The notes under the pieces are model-generated. The model had not been told where the DNA came from. It searched no databases and was given only the letters and a program-made list of their open reading frames with translations. Source: Sulfopaludibacter sp963815475 (GTDB lineage Bacteria; Acidobacteriota; Terriglobia; Bryobacterales; Bryobacteraceae). Taken from it: a DNA stretch of 64,000 nt. Below are positions 16,861 to 25,937 of the stretch, piece after piece (the first letter of the stretch is position 1; each line of letters starts with the position of its first letter). Location of the stretch: contig CAWFHD010000003.1 in assembly GCA_963815475.1 (NCBI GenBank), positions 5,704,001 through 5,768,000 on the forward strand, read 5' to 3'. A program made the position numbers and the translations under genes.

Positions 16861-16896
16861 TTGACACCAAATCCATTCAGTGCTAGTTTTTTAGCA
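16861..16896 (+). promoter_or_regulatory. promoter and palindromic operator of blaI-type gene 1
   Basis: TTGACA (16861-16866) and TAGTTT (16884-16889) are 17 bp apart. The -10 lies inside the palindrome TGCTA-GTTTTT-TAGCA (16881-16896). A second short palindrome, AGCAT-G-ATGCT, overlaps it. This is the expected layout for autoregulation by the BlaI-type repressor encoded next. Confidence 0.65.
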
Positions 16897-16927
16897 TGAT
16901 GCTGAATCTGCAGCAGGAGATCCGGCC

Positions 16928-17311
16928 TTGAACATTCCGGACGGATTGAGCCGCCGCGAGCGGCAAATCATGGACATCCTGTATCAGCGCGGCAAGGCTT
17001 CCGCCACCGATGTGCGCGAAGCGATGCCGGATGCGCCCAGCTATTCGGCCGTCCGCGCCATGATGCGCGTGCTGGAAGAGAAGGGCCACGTGAAGCACCA
17101 GGCCCAAGGCCTGAAGTACGTCTACGTGCCAGTGGTGACGCGCGACAAGGCGAAGCGGTCGGCCGTGAAGCATCTGTTGGACACATTCTTTAGCGATTCT
17201 CCGGAACAAGTAGTGGCGGCATTGTTGGATGTCTCCTCCACGCGGTTAACCCAGGACGAGTTGGACCGCATGGCGCAATTGATCGAGCGGGCGAAGAAAG
17301 AAGGCAGATAG
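16928..17311 (+). CDS. BlaI/MecI/CopY-type transcriptional repressor
   Basis: The 127-residue winged-helix protein has the family core: LSRRERQIMDILYQRG, the recognition helix in SYSAVRAMMRVLEEKGHV, the wing LKYVYVPVV, and a C-terminal dimerisation helix region where such proteins are cut by the partner peptidase. The start is TTG with AGGAGA 8 nt upstream. Its stop is directly followed by the M56 peptidase start, so they form one operon. It presumably represses its own operon through the palindrome at 16881-16896. Confidence 0.93.
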   Translation: MNIPDGLSRRERQIMDILYQRGKASATDVREAMPDAPSYSAVRAMMRVLEEKGHVKHQAQGLKYVYVPVVTRDKAKRSAVKHLLDTFFSDSPEQVVAALLDVSSTRLTQDELDRMAQLIERAKKEGR

Positions 17312-19288
17312 ATGTGGAACCAATCGGCGTGGTTTTCGATTTTGGTGGCAACTGCGTTGAAGAGCGCCGCCGTGCTGGCCGCGGCGTGGCTGGGCGCGGC
17401 AGTACTACGTAACCGTTCGGCCGCCTCGCGGCACTTGGTGTGGACCGCGGCCTTCGCGGCGCTGCTGGCATTGCCGTTCCTGGCCATCTCGTTGCCGCCG
17501 CTGCGCGTGGCGAGCCCGCTGCCGCTGCCCAATGTGGTGTTCCAGACAACGGCCACGTCCACCGCCACCGCCGACCCGTCGGAAACGCGCGCACTACACA
17601 CCCTGGGAGTTGCTCTGCCCGTGCAACCGGCGCCGCGCCGGCTCGATCTCAGTTTCTGGCTGATGGCCATTTGGATGGTGGGCGCTGCCGCGGCCTTCCT
17701 GCAAATGCTGGTAGCCATGATCTCTATCGCGCGCGTCCGCCGCAACGCTCGTGCCTTCCTGGATTCCGATGCCGAAGCGCTTAGCGAAGCTGTGGGGCTG
17801 CGCCACTCCGTGGAACTGCTGGAAACGTCGCGCGGCAGCATGCCGATGACGTTTGGTCTCTTACGGCCGGCTGTGTTCATGCCTTCCGACGCCGCCGCCT
17901 GGACCGCGGAGCGGCGTCGCGTCGTGTTGCTTCACGAGTTGGCCCATGTGCGCCGCGGCGACGTGGTCACGCACCTGTTAGCCCGCACCGCCATGAGCTT
18001 CTACTGGTGGAATCCGCTGGCGTGGACTGCCTGGCGCTCCTTCTTGAAAGAAAGAGAGCGCGCCACTGACGACCTGGTGCTCAGCGCGGGCGCGCGGGCG
18101 TCCGAGTACGCCGGTCACCTGCTGGAAGTCGCGCAACAGATGCAGTCTTCGGGCGCCATCGGTTGGGCCGCCGTCGCCATGGCGCGCCCATCGCAGCTCG
18201 AAGGACGGCTTCTCGCCATCCTGGACGCGCGTGTGAACCGCAAGGCGCCGGGACGCATCGCCGCCGCTCTCGCCGCGCTGCTGGCCGTGGCCATTGTGGC
18301 GCCGCTTGCCGCCGTGCAATCGCAGGACCCCGCGGCGCAGTCTATACCCGCCGATGTCGATGCCACCATTCGCGCCGCCAATGCGCAGAAGAATCACGAT
18401 CTCCTGGAGAACGCCGCCAAAGCTGCCACCACCATGAAACAGTACGATGTGGCGCAGAAGCTGCTCGAATCGGCCGTCGCCATCCGGCAGCAGGTGTCGG
18501 GCGACCGCAGCAGTGAGTACGCGGTGGGACTCATCAAACTCGGCGATCTGGAACGTACACGGAATCATCCCGCCGAAGCGCAGGCTTTCTACGAAAAGGC
18601 CGTCGGCATCCTTGGCAATGGGCCGGATGCGGCTCCGGCGTATATGCACCTCGGACTCCTGGCAATTGGCAAAAAGGACTTTGATGGCGCCATCGCGCGC
18701 TTCCAGCAGGCGCAAGTGGCCGATCCCGCCAAGGCCGGGTCGGCGATGATGTGGATGGGCATCGTGCGCCAGCGGCAGGGCGACTTTACCGAAGCCGAAT
18801 CGATGTTCCGCGGCGCTCTTGCCGTGCAGGACGAAAAGACCACGGAAGCCGCCACTACCATGAGTCTCTACTCGAACCTGCTGAAACAAATCAATCGCCC
18901 CGACGAGGCGGCATCTCTGCAAGCGCGTGTGACCGCGTTGAGGCAGACTTCACGACCGCAGGGGAAGCCGCTCGAAGCCAATGTGTTCAGCGCATCTGGT
19001 CCCTACCGCGTCGGCGGGGGAGTGACCGCGCCAATGCTGCTCTACAAAAAAGAGCCCGAGTATTCCGAAGAAGCGCGCGCCGCCAAGTATCAGGGCACGG
19101 TCACGCTGTACGTCGAAGTAGGACCGGACGGTTCCGCGCACAATATGCGCGTGGTCAACGGCATCGGACTGGGCTTGGATGAGAAAGCCATGGATGCCGT
19201 CAGCCAGTGGAAGTTCAAGCCCGGCACGAAGGACGGCGCGCCCGTCACCACAATCGCGAACATCGAAGTCAACTTCCGCTTGCTGTAG
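17312..19288 (+). CDS. BlaR1-like M56 peptidase fused to TPR repeats and a TonB C-terminal domain
   Basis: The 658-residue protein has N-terminal membrane helices (SAVLAAAWLGAAVL, AALLALPFLAISL, FWLMAIWMVGAAAAF). The M56 domain carries the HELAH zinc motif at residues 208-212 and the later FWWNP-like and RERATDD segments. A fourth membrane helix lies near 310-330 (IAAALAALLAVAIVAPLAAV). A periplasmic region of about 200 residues has four or five TPR-like repeats. Last is a TonB C-terminal domain (YKKEPEYSEEARAAKYQGT, WKFKPGTKDGAPV). The first part should sense and cleave the BlaI-type repressor encoded upstream. The TonB end is unusual for a sensor and suggests contact with another envelope protein. 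Fusion order and frame are intact. Confidence 0.9.
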   Translation: MWNQSAWFSILVATALKSAAVLAAAWLGAAVLRNRSAASRHLVWTAAFAALLALPFLAISLPPLRVASPLPLPNVVFQTTATSTATADPSETRALHTLGVALPVQPAPRRLDLSFWLMAIWMVGAAAAFLQMLVAMISIARVRRNARAFLDSDAEALSEAVGLRHSVELLETSRGSMPMTFGLLRPAVFMPSDAAAWTAERRRVVLLHELAHVRRGDVVTHLLARTAMSFYWWNPLAWTAWRSFLKERERATDDLVLSAGARASEYAGHLLEVAQQMQSSGAIGWAAVAMARPSQLEGRLLAILDARVNRKAPGRIAAALAALLAVAIVAPLAAVQSQDPAAQSIPADVDATIRAANAQKNHDLLENAAKAATTMKQYDVAQKLLESAVAIRQQVSGDRSSEYAVGLIKLGDLERTRNHPAEAQAFYEKAVGILGNGPDAAPAYMHLGLLAIGKKDFDGAIARFQQAQVADPAKAGSAMMWMGIVRQRQGDFTEAESMFRGALAVQDEKTTEAATTMSLYSNLLKQINRPDEAASLQARVTALRQTSRPQGKPLEANVFSASGPYRVGGGVTAPMLLYKKEPEYSEEARAAKYQGTVTLYVEVGPDGSAHNMRVVNGIGLGLDEKAMDAVSQWKFKPGTKDGAPVTTIANIEVNFRLL

Positions 19289-19294
19289 GCCACT

Positions 19295-20871
19295 TCACCT
19301 ATGAGGTGGTATCGGCCGTGGCCGGGGCAGCAGCCCGAAGACTCCCACGCCGTTCGTGGTTCCCACGTATACCTTGCCATTCGCAATCGTCGGCACAATG
19401 AACTTGTTGCCCGCGCCGAAATGGTCGCGCGCGCCTTCCTGATTGCTGTTATAGAGTTCGATGGCGACGTTGCTTGCGTCGTAGGCGTGCAGCACCGCGG
19501 TGCTTTGATTCTCCAGCGCCCAGACGATTCCGTTTCGGGCGCCGTTGGCCGAAATGGATGGAGTCGTCCCCGGAAAGGGAAACGTAGTGGTGGAGTGCGC
19601 GCTCAGCGAAAAGAGGCCGCCAGTGAAGGCGAAGGCCTTCAACGTGTCGCCCACGCCGCCGTAGTAAAGCCTGCCATTGAACCACGCGGGGCTGGACCAA
19701 GTGCCGCCTGGCAAAACCTTCGAGAGCAACTGGTAAATGGAATCCATGTTGGGATCGAACTTGCCCAGATTGCTCCGATCCAGGATATAAATGTTCCCGT
19801 CTTTTCCCGCCCCCACTACCAGCGATACCGGGGCTCCGCCTCGCCCATTGTCCAGAGGAGGCAGCAGCATCAGGCCTCCCGAGCCCAGATCGGTGTCGCC
19901 GCCGATTCGGCAACCGTGTTGACCATCGTGAAATAGTCCAATACGGAAGATGCCCCGGAGGGCGAGATCTTCACAAACGCATTCCCGTAATCGCCTTTGG
20001 ACGGGAAGCCGGACGACGTCGGCGACGTATCGAATGTGCCGTTGCCGGTCAGCACATAGATGTTTCCGTTCTCGTCCGCGGCAGGCCCCGAACTGGCCGC
20101 CCAAATTCCCCCGTCGTTTCCGTTCGGCGTCAGGTTGAGCACGCCCACCTGCGCCAGAGTGGTTTCGTTGTAACTCAACACCCAGCCCGCATAAGCGCCC
20201 GCATCGCAATGCGATCCCCAACTGGTGTACACCACGCCATTCGAAATCAGCAGGCCGGGGCGCTCGGTGTGCACCGTGGGATTGAACGTATTCTCGGCGC
20301 CCTTACCCGGAAACGTCGCTTGGATTTCGATGGGGCCGCCCGCGCGCTCCGCCAAGGTCGCGAGGTCTAGCGCATGCAGCCGGTGATGGTATTGCTTGCT
20401 TGAATCCTTTGATTGTGCGATCGCGTAAATCGTTCCATTCGGTCCGGCCTGCGGATCGATCACCGGCGTTGCGGTGATCCCGATCTCGGGTGTCACCTGG
20501 GAGCAGCCATGGTCGTCCGAAGGCGTCTCGTTGGTTCCCAACAGCGACGCCTGCGCGAGTTTTGTAAACTTGTCAGCGTCGAATGCATAAAGGCTGCCGT
20601 GCTCGGTTGCCACATACAAGACGTTGTGCAAGCCTTGGCCCGGGATGGTCACGCCCGGAACATAGAGGGGTTGAGCATCCACCTTGCCATCCACGCTCAG
20701 AACCGCCAGGCGTCCGAAACTCCCAGCCCGCACATTCTCCGGCGTCAGGATGGTCTCCTGCAGATTCTGCCCGGTGCGCTGGCTGTCGTTGTGCCACGTC
20801 AGCACGCTAACCTGTGCGCCCAAGAGCGTCGCCGACGCCAGCCAGATTCCCCACAGCGCGCGCTTAGACAT
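19295..20871 (-). CDS. secreted PQQ-like beta-propeller protein, one frameshift
   Basis: Two frames join near 19897-19902, where dropping one base turns VAESAA into VAESAADTDLGSGG. The whole is about 525 residues: a signal peptide (LWGIWLASATLLGAQ), then repeated blades with LYVATEHGSLYAFDAD, GTIYAIAQS, GNIYVLTGNGTFD, GNIYILDRS and GKVYVGTTNGVGVF. The blade pattern fits PQQ-like or pyrrolo-quinoline repeat propellers used in extracytoplasmic binding or scaffolding. A catalytic dehydrogenase role is not shown. It converges with the M56 gene with 6 nt between stops. Confidence 0.8.
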
Positions 20872-20983
20872 GCTTTCTTCTTAACACAACCCGCCGTGGA
20901 ACATTCGTATGACTTGTAACTTCTCACTCCGGAATGTTCACCGTTGTATACTAATCCGCAGTCTTAATTAGGGATTCACTAAT

Positions 20984-22901
20984 ATGTGCGGAATTATGGC
21001 AGTGTTCGATTCGCGCGGCGGCGACACCCTTGCGGCTGTCCGCGGCGGTCTGGCGACGCTGCGCCATCGCGGGCCCGACGCTGAGCGCCTGTGGCAGTCG
21101 GCCGACCGCGAAGTCTGCCTGGGCCATACGCGGCTCAGCATCATCGATCTCACCACCGGCGATCAGCCGATGGCCAACGAAGATGAGTCGATTTACATTG
21201 TGGTGAACGGCGAGTTCTACGATTTCGAGAGCATTCGCGCCGATCTGGAAACGCGCGGCCATCGCTTCCACACGCACTCCGACAGCGAAATCCTCCTTCA
21301 TCTTTACGAGGACTTCGGCGTCGAATGCCTGCGCCAACTGCGCGGTGAATTTGCCTTCGTGCTCTGGGACGCGCGCCAGCGCCGTCTGTTCGCGGCTCGC
21401 GACCGCTTCGGCATCAAGCCTCTGTTCTATTCGCAACTCGATGGACGTCTTCTGTTTGCTTCCGAAGCCAAGGCGTTGCACGCTGCCGGAGTCCCCGCTG
21501 CGTGGGACGTCCAAGGCTTCATGCAGACCTTCTCCACCACGATCGCCGCGCCGCAAGCGCTTTTCCAGGGCGTCTCGCAGATCCCGCCCGGCCATTATTT
21601 GCTGGCGCGCGGCGTCGATTGTTCCGTTCGCAAGTATTGGGATTTCGATTACCCGCTGGAAGAGGACCTGCCCACCGGTCGCGCCGATGAGGACTACGCC
21701 GAAGAGTTCGGCGCCATGCTGGACGCCGCGGTGCGCACCCGCCTGCGCGCCGACGTTCCCGTAGGCTGCTACCTGAGCGGTGGCATCGATTCGTGCAGCG
21801 TGCTGGCGCTTATGGCCAAGCACGCTCCCGGCCGTGTCCGCGCCTTCTCGCTCAGCTTCGACCATTCGATGTACGACGAAGGACCGATCGCGCGCGAAAT
21901 GGCGGCCCGCACCGGCGCCGAGTTCACCATGATTCCGGTGAGCCATGCCGCGCTCGCGGACGACATGAGCGATGCGCTGTGGTGCGGCGAAACGCTCTTC
22001 ATCAACGGCAACAGCATTGCCAAGTTTCAGCTCAGCCGTGCGGTGCGCGATGCCGGTTTCAAAGTAGTGCTCACCGGTGAAGGCTCCGATGAGGTGCTGG
22101 CCGGCTATGCCTTCTTCCGCATGGACATGATCCGCCACAACGGCATCGCCGCGGCCAGCCGGCGGGAACACTGCCCACGACCCGCAGGAAGCTCTGCGCG
22201 CCGGCAATCCCGCTTCGGCCGGCTTGATGCTGGCGCAGAATCCGGTGGATCCCCTGCCGGCCTACCTGGATCGCCTCGGGTACTTTCCGGCTTGGGTGGA
22301 AGCGCGCAAGTCCGGTCTTGACCGGATGCAGTCGGTGCTCGACTTCCCAACCTCCACCGACGAAGTGCTGACCAGCCTGTTGGATCGCCTTGACGTCGCG
22401 GGCCAGATGGCCAGCCGCCACCCCGTGAATCAAAGCCTGTACATCATGAACAAGACCGGCTTACCCAACTACATCCTCACCGCACTGGGCGATCGGATGG
22501 AGATGGCCCACTCGATCGAAGGCCGCCTCCCGTTCCTCGATCATCCCCTGGTGGAGTATTCGCGCAAACTGCCGGTCACGCAAAAGATTAACGGCGCCAC
22601 CGAGAAGTTCGTGTTGCGCGAAGCCATGAAGCCGCTGCTCACGGAAACGGTCTATAACCGGCAGAAGCATCCATTTCTCTCCCCGCCGGCGTTGCTGAAG
22701 CCTGAAGAGCCTCTGCACGCGCTGCTGCAGGACACGCTGCGGGGAAAGGCGCTAGACCGCGTGCCATTCCTCAAACGGGAAGGCGCTATCCAAATGCTCG
22801 ACAACGCCGCCACGCTGCCGGACGCGCAGAAGATCGCGGTAGAAGTGCCCTTGATGCTGATGCTCAGCGCCTGTCTGATGGCAGAGTGCTTCAAGATGTA
22901 A
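20984..22901 (+). CDS. asnB: asparagine synthase (glutamine-hydrolysing), one frameshift
   Basis: Two frames make one protein of about 638 residues. The N-terminal glutaminase domain has the nucleophile Cys2 (MCGIMAVFDSRGG) and motifs RHRGPD and NGEFYDF. The synthetase domain has the ATP loop SGGIDS near residue 265 and GEGSDEVLAGY. The frames join at the G-run near 22162-22165, and the second continues NTAHDPQEALRAGNP to ...VPLMLMLSACLMAECFKM. It makes asparagine from aspartate and ammonia released from glutamine. AsnB-type proteins also occur as amide- or ring-forming enzymes in peptide clusters, and a decayed radical SAM cluster follows directly. The break is probably a sequence error. Confidence 0.88.
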
Positions 22902-23082
22902 GTGGGCGTTCTAACCCCTAACTTACAGCTCCTAACTTCATCAATCCGGTGGATTCCGGAAGCGGTTTTCATTACATGCGGACTCGCGCGGCGCTTACTC
23001 GGATCCAGACTATCCTTCGAGCATTTTTCTTGACTCCACTTACGGAAATGGCTTAACCTCCTAGCATTCTGGAGGAACACAG

Positions 23083-23445
23083 GTGGCCAATCAGAAAGCC
23101 GTCAACTTTACGATTTCCGCTCACGCCGCCGACATAAAGAATGTAAGAATCGCTGGCGCCAGCAAACCTCTTGAGCAACTTACCATCAGCGAACTGGTTC
23201 AGCTTCGTCCGGGATCCGCTGCGGAGGACGCCGGCAGCTATAATGTCAACGCCGTTAGCAGCGATGTGACCATCAGCACATCGTCGGCACTCAGTGAATT
23301 GGCCCAAACCGCAGGTATCGCGGCCGTCCGAAACCAGCTCAGCACTACCAAGGTTCAGACGAGTCTCACCAATGCCATATCGTGGCTCAGTTTCCAGGCG
23401 ACATTAAACAGCCCTAAATCCTCACCGGTTCGGGTAACAAAATAG
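23083..23445 (+). CDS. small Ser/Thr/Ala-rich protein, possible precursor-like peptide
   Basis: GTG at 23083 has a strong GGAGGAA site 6 nt before it. The 120-residue product has no signal peptide and no Cys. Residues 1-60 look folded (VNFTISAHAADIKNVRIAG, LEQLTISELVQLRPG). The rest is rich in Ser, Thr, Asn and Ala (SSDVTISTSSALSELAQ). No family is recognised. It sits between asnB and radical SAM genes, the position of a peptide substrate, but nothing in the sequence proves that. After its stop, another frame (23406-23640) stays open and codon-like (VYAHGSGDATFHRKK, TDDGGDFVIEVLQNG). The protein may therefore originally have been longer, or that frame may be a separate broken gene. Confidence 0.55.
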   Translation: MANQKAVNFTISAHAADIKNVRIAGASKPLEQLTISELVQLRPGSAAEDAGSYNVNAVSSDVTISTSSALSELAQTAGIAAVRNQLSTTKVQTSLTNAISWLSFQATLNSPKSSPVRVTK

Positions 23446-23615
23446 CTTTTAGTGCGCATCGCTTTGTTTACGCGCACGGCTCAGGTGATGCGACCTTCCA
23501 CCGTAAGAAGGTCGCTTTCACGGGGCTCTGGGCCGGAATCTGTCCGGCCCAAGCGGGCTTGGCCACGGACGATGGCGGTGATTTTGTGATTGAAGTCTTA
23601 CAGAACGGGCTCAAG

Positions 23616-24683
23616 ATGAGCGGGGAGGAGTTGACCGAGCAACAGCCTCTCCGCTCAGCATGTTACCTTCAGCCTCACCGAAGCATGCCCGTTGCAGTGT
23701 CGGCACTGTATCGTAAATGCGGTTCCTGCGGCTGACAGGACCGCACGATGCCGCTGGCGCGCGCGCAATCTTATGCCCGACGGCTTGCCGGTTTGAGACC
23801 ACAGGGTGTGCGGATGATCAGCTTCACGGGTGGGGAGCCGCTGCTGGCTTCCCGGCAGCTCCGCCTGCTGTCAGACGCGGCTAAGGCGGCGAATATGGAA
23901 TGCACGGTAGTGACAGCCTGCCACTGGGCCGGTTCGGATGCCGCGGCGGATCATACCCTCGCAGAGTTCGCCTCGATCGTTAACGGGCAGCTTTCCATGG
24001 ACGTTTTCCACGAGGAGTTTGTCCCCTGGGACAACGTGGTCCGGGCCGCTCGGGCAGCGCTGATCCACGGCCGGCGGCCGCTGATTCGAATGGCTGCCAG
24101 CGTTCCTTTGACCGAGCAGCATCTCGACCTATACGCGCGCATTCGATCCAGTCTCCCCGATGCTGTCCCAATCGTAGTTCAGCCTGTAACATTGAACGGA
24201 AGAGGGAAATCGGTCGACACGGAGATTACTACCGCGCCGGACTCGCCAGCCTGGCCCTGTATTCCGAACGGCATGGTGGTGCGCTTCGATGGCACGGTCG
24301 CGCCGTGTTGCGGCGGATTGGTCGATCAGTGAGACTGGCATCCCTTTCAGTATGCAAATGCCGACGCTGGTTTGTTGAACGTACACATCGAGTGGTGCAC
24401 CGATCCGCTGCTGCAGTTGATTCGCACCGTGGGATCGGTCCAGTGCTGGCATGGGTACGGGAGATTTCCCCCGACCACCAAAATGCTAAGTGCGACCCCG
24501 GAACACCCCTGTGAATGTTGCATTGGCCTCTGGCAAGATCCAGCCTTGGGCCCCGAGATCCGGCGCCGCGCAGGGCTTCCGCACAATCACAACAAGATCG
24601 TGGAACTTACACAAATTGTCTTTGGCGAGACGTTCACGAAGCAGGCTTGCACGGAATCGGCAGGCCAGCCATTGAACCCCTGA
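23616..24683 (+). pseudogene. radical SAM/SPASM protein, broken by frameshifts and an in-frame stop (copy A)
   Basis: Several segments read as one radical SAM enzyme. The first is FSLTEACPLQCRHCIVN (23665 on), with the CxxxCxxC cluster motif. A shift follows, then LAGLRPQGVRMISFTGGEPLL (SAM-binding GGEP) from 23748. A SPASM-like end follows (PNGMVVRFDGTVAPCCGG). In-frame TGA at 24330-24332 interrupts the protein, after which the same frame continues DWHPFQYANADAGLLNVHIEW and a second Cys pair (CECC). There is at least one compensating frameshift pair before 23748. The start is uncertain; ATG at 23616 is a guess. Such enzymes modify peptides or proteins. The nonsense codon plus shifts suggest a true pseudogene, though sequence errors may add to the damage. 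Confidence 0.65.
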
Positions 24684-24692
24684 GAGGAAACC

Positions 24693-24940
24693 ATGGCAGC
24701 AACACAATTCGCCGAGCCCAGCACACGGGTCACCATGACGCTGGATGAGTTAGGTAAGATGCAGGCGGTTGCGGGAATCCATCTTACTTTTAGCCTGACG
24801 TTGGCTTGCCCACTGAGTTGCGCCCACTGCATTGGGGATGCGAGCCCCGATAAAGGTGAGACCACTATGCCCGTGGGGATTGCCCGCCACTACGCCGAAC
24901 AGATGCCGGAGTTGTTCGACCATGGAATCCGGATCATCGG
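24693..24940 (+). pseudogene. radical SAM protein, N-terminal 83 residues only (copy B)
   Basis: ATG at 24693 has GAGAGGAAACC just upstream. The product begins MAATQFAEPSTRVTM and has HLTFSLTLACPLSCAHCIGDAS, the radical SAM CxxxCxxC, closely like copy A. It reads to GIRII, exactly where the GGEP loop of copy A would follow (RMISFTGGEP). Here the sequence switches at about 24938 to an unrelated retropepsin frame. The catalytic SAM-binding and SPASM parts are gone, so it cannot act as an enzyme. The clean switch suggests a deletion between two neighbouring genes. Confidence 0.7.
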
Positions 24941-25582
24941 ACTTACATCGAAGCGTATCGCGCGTTGGTGGATCGCATCGACTTCGGGAATGTGGCCGTA
25001 GGCAACTGCGCGGTCAACGGGATCGAGCTGTCGCCGAAAATTCAGGTGGCCGGCATTGTCTCTCCGTTGGAGACATTCCGGAGAATCGCAGTCGAGTTGG
25101 ACATGCGGTCTCGTGAGTTCCGGTTGCATTTGGACTCTGTGCCCGAGGACTGGCTGGCGGGTGAGCCGGTGCGAACCGCGCCGCTAATGTGGGACGAGGG
25201 AAAATCCTTTGTGCAAGCCACCATCGACGGCAAAACCGATGGGTGGTTTCTGCTCGATAGCGGTGCTGCCGGCAACGCCATCACTCCCGATATTGCGCGC
25301 GCCCTCGGGATTGACCCCGCAGCCAGTCAGCCCTTCGCGAGCGTGACCGCCGGTGGCATTGGCCAAGCCACGGCGGGGTCGTTTCGTTCGGTGACGGTAG
25401 GCGATTCGCGGCCCGCCCAGTCAGAGTTCTACATCATGGAGCCGACTCCCGATGATCCCGATGCGGAGGAGCCCCTGGTATCCTCCGGCTTCCTCGGCGT
25501 TCCATGGATGGCCAAGCGCAGGTTGCTTTGGCCGCCGGATCGTCGATCGCTGCCGTTCACCGAGGCGTCGAGCGACAGCTAG
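24938..25582 (+). pseudogene. retropepsin-like aspartic peptidase, N-terminus lost
   Basis: The coding frame is recognisable from 24938 (RTYIEAYRALVDRIDFGNVAVGN). The fragment covers the end of one domain, then a second retropepsin-type domain with the catalytic motif FLLDSGAAGNAITPDIARALG, a glycine-rich flap-like part (VTAGGIGQATAGS) and GFLGVPW near the C-terminus. Single-domain bacterial retropepsins act as proteases on envelope or peptide substrates. The first domain and any signal peptide are missing because of the fusion to radical SAM copy B, although a start at 24965 could still yield a 205-residue protein. A peptidase next to radical SAM genes would fit removal of a leader peptide, but this is inference. 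Confidence 0.65.
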
Positions 25583-25602
25583 CTCTATTTCTCGCCTGCG
25601 CC

Positions 25603-25678
25603 TTATCGTCCGGATTCGAAGAGCAGCTTCAATCCCATCGCTTTGGTGACGGTCTTGGCTACTTTACTTAGTCGGTCG
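25603..25678 (-). pseudogene. remnant of an antitoxin-like C-terminus
   Basis: On the minus strand RLSKVAKTVTKAMGLKLLFESGR ends at a stop. The pattern (L.K..K.(L/M)GLKL.F) is the C-terminal end typical of HigA/HI1420-type antitoxins. It is only about 24 residues long and stops precede it. The other end of a similar antitoxin lies beyond the IS element at 27670, on the same strand and in the right order. Confidence 0.4.
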
Positions 25679-25714
25679 TTTCAGAAGTTCGACAGCGTAT
25701 CGGGAAACCGCTTG

Positions 25715-25752
25715 CTAACGCGCGCGGCTCCGATCCGAGCCGCGACCGTTAG
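25715..25752. repeat. GC-rich dispersed palindromic repeat
   Basis: CTAACG / CGTTAG (25715-25720 with 25747-25752) and CGCGGCTC / GAGCCGCG (25723-25730 with 25737-25744) nest as one long imperfect hairpin with a CGATCC loop. The core CCGCGACCGT also appears in the repeat at 62380. It looks like a REP-type intergenic repeat of this genome. Confidence 0.55.
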
Positions 25753-25937
25753 AAGCCGTGAAATATTGTTCCGGCGTCGGATTGGTTGAGGCCGCGACCG
25801 GTCCGTTGCCGGAGTCGCACCAAACATAAGTAAAGAGATAAAGAGCTGCAACTCTACTTATATCTTGGACTCTTCCTCAACCTCGGCGAATTGACTGCGC
25901 AGCGGAGTCTGCGCCGCGCGACGCTAAGCGATTGATT

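Noticed and set aside
17978..18922. 314-codon minus frame opposite the M56-TPR-TonB gene
   Set aside because: Antisense shadow, no start signal or motif.
20951..22207. 418-codon minus frame opposite asnB
   Set aside because: Antisense shadow of asparagine synthase.
24330..24332. TGA in radical SAM copy A as a second selenocysteine codon
   Set aside because: The frame continues well after it, but the position (DQ-stop-DWHPF) is not a known catalytic site. I saw no clear hairpin behind it, and other breaks in the gene point to decay. It is probably a CGA-to-TGA change.
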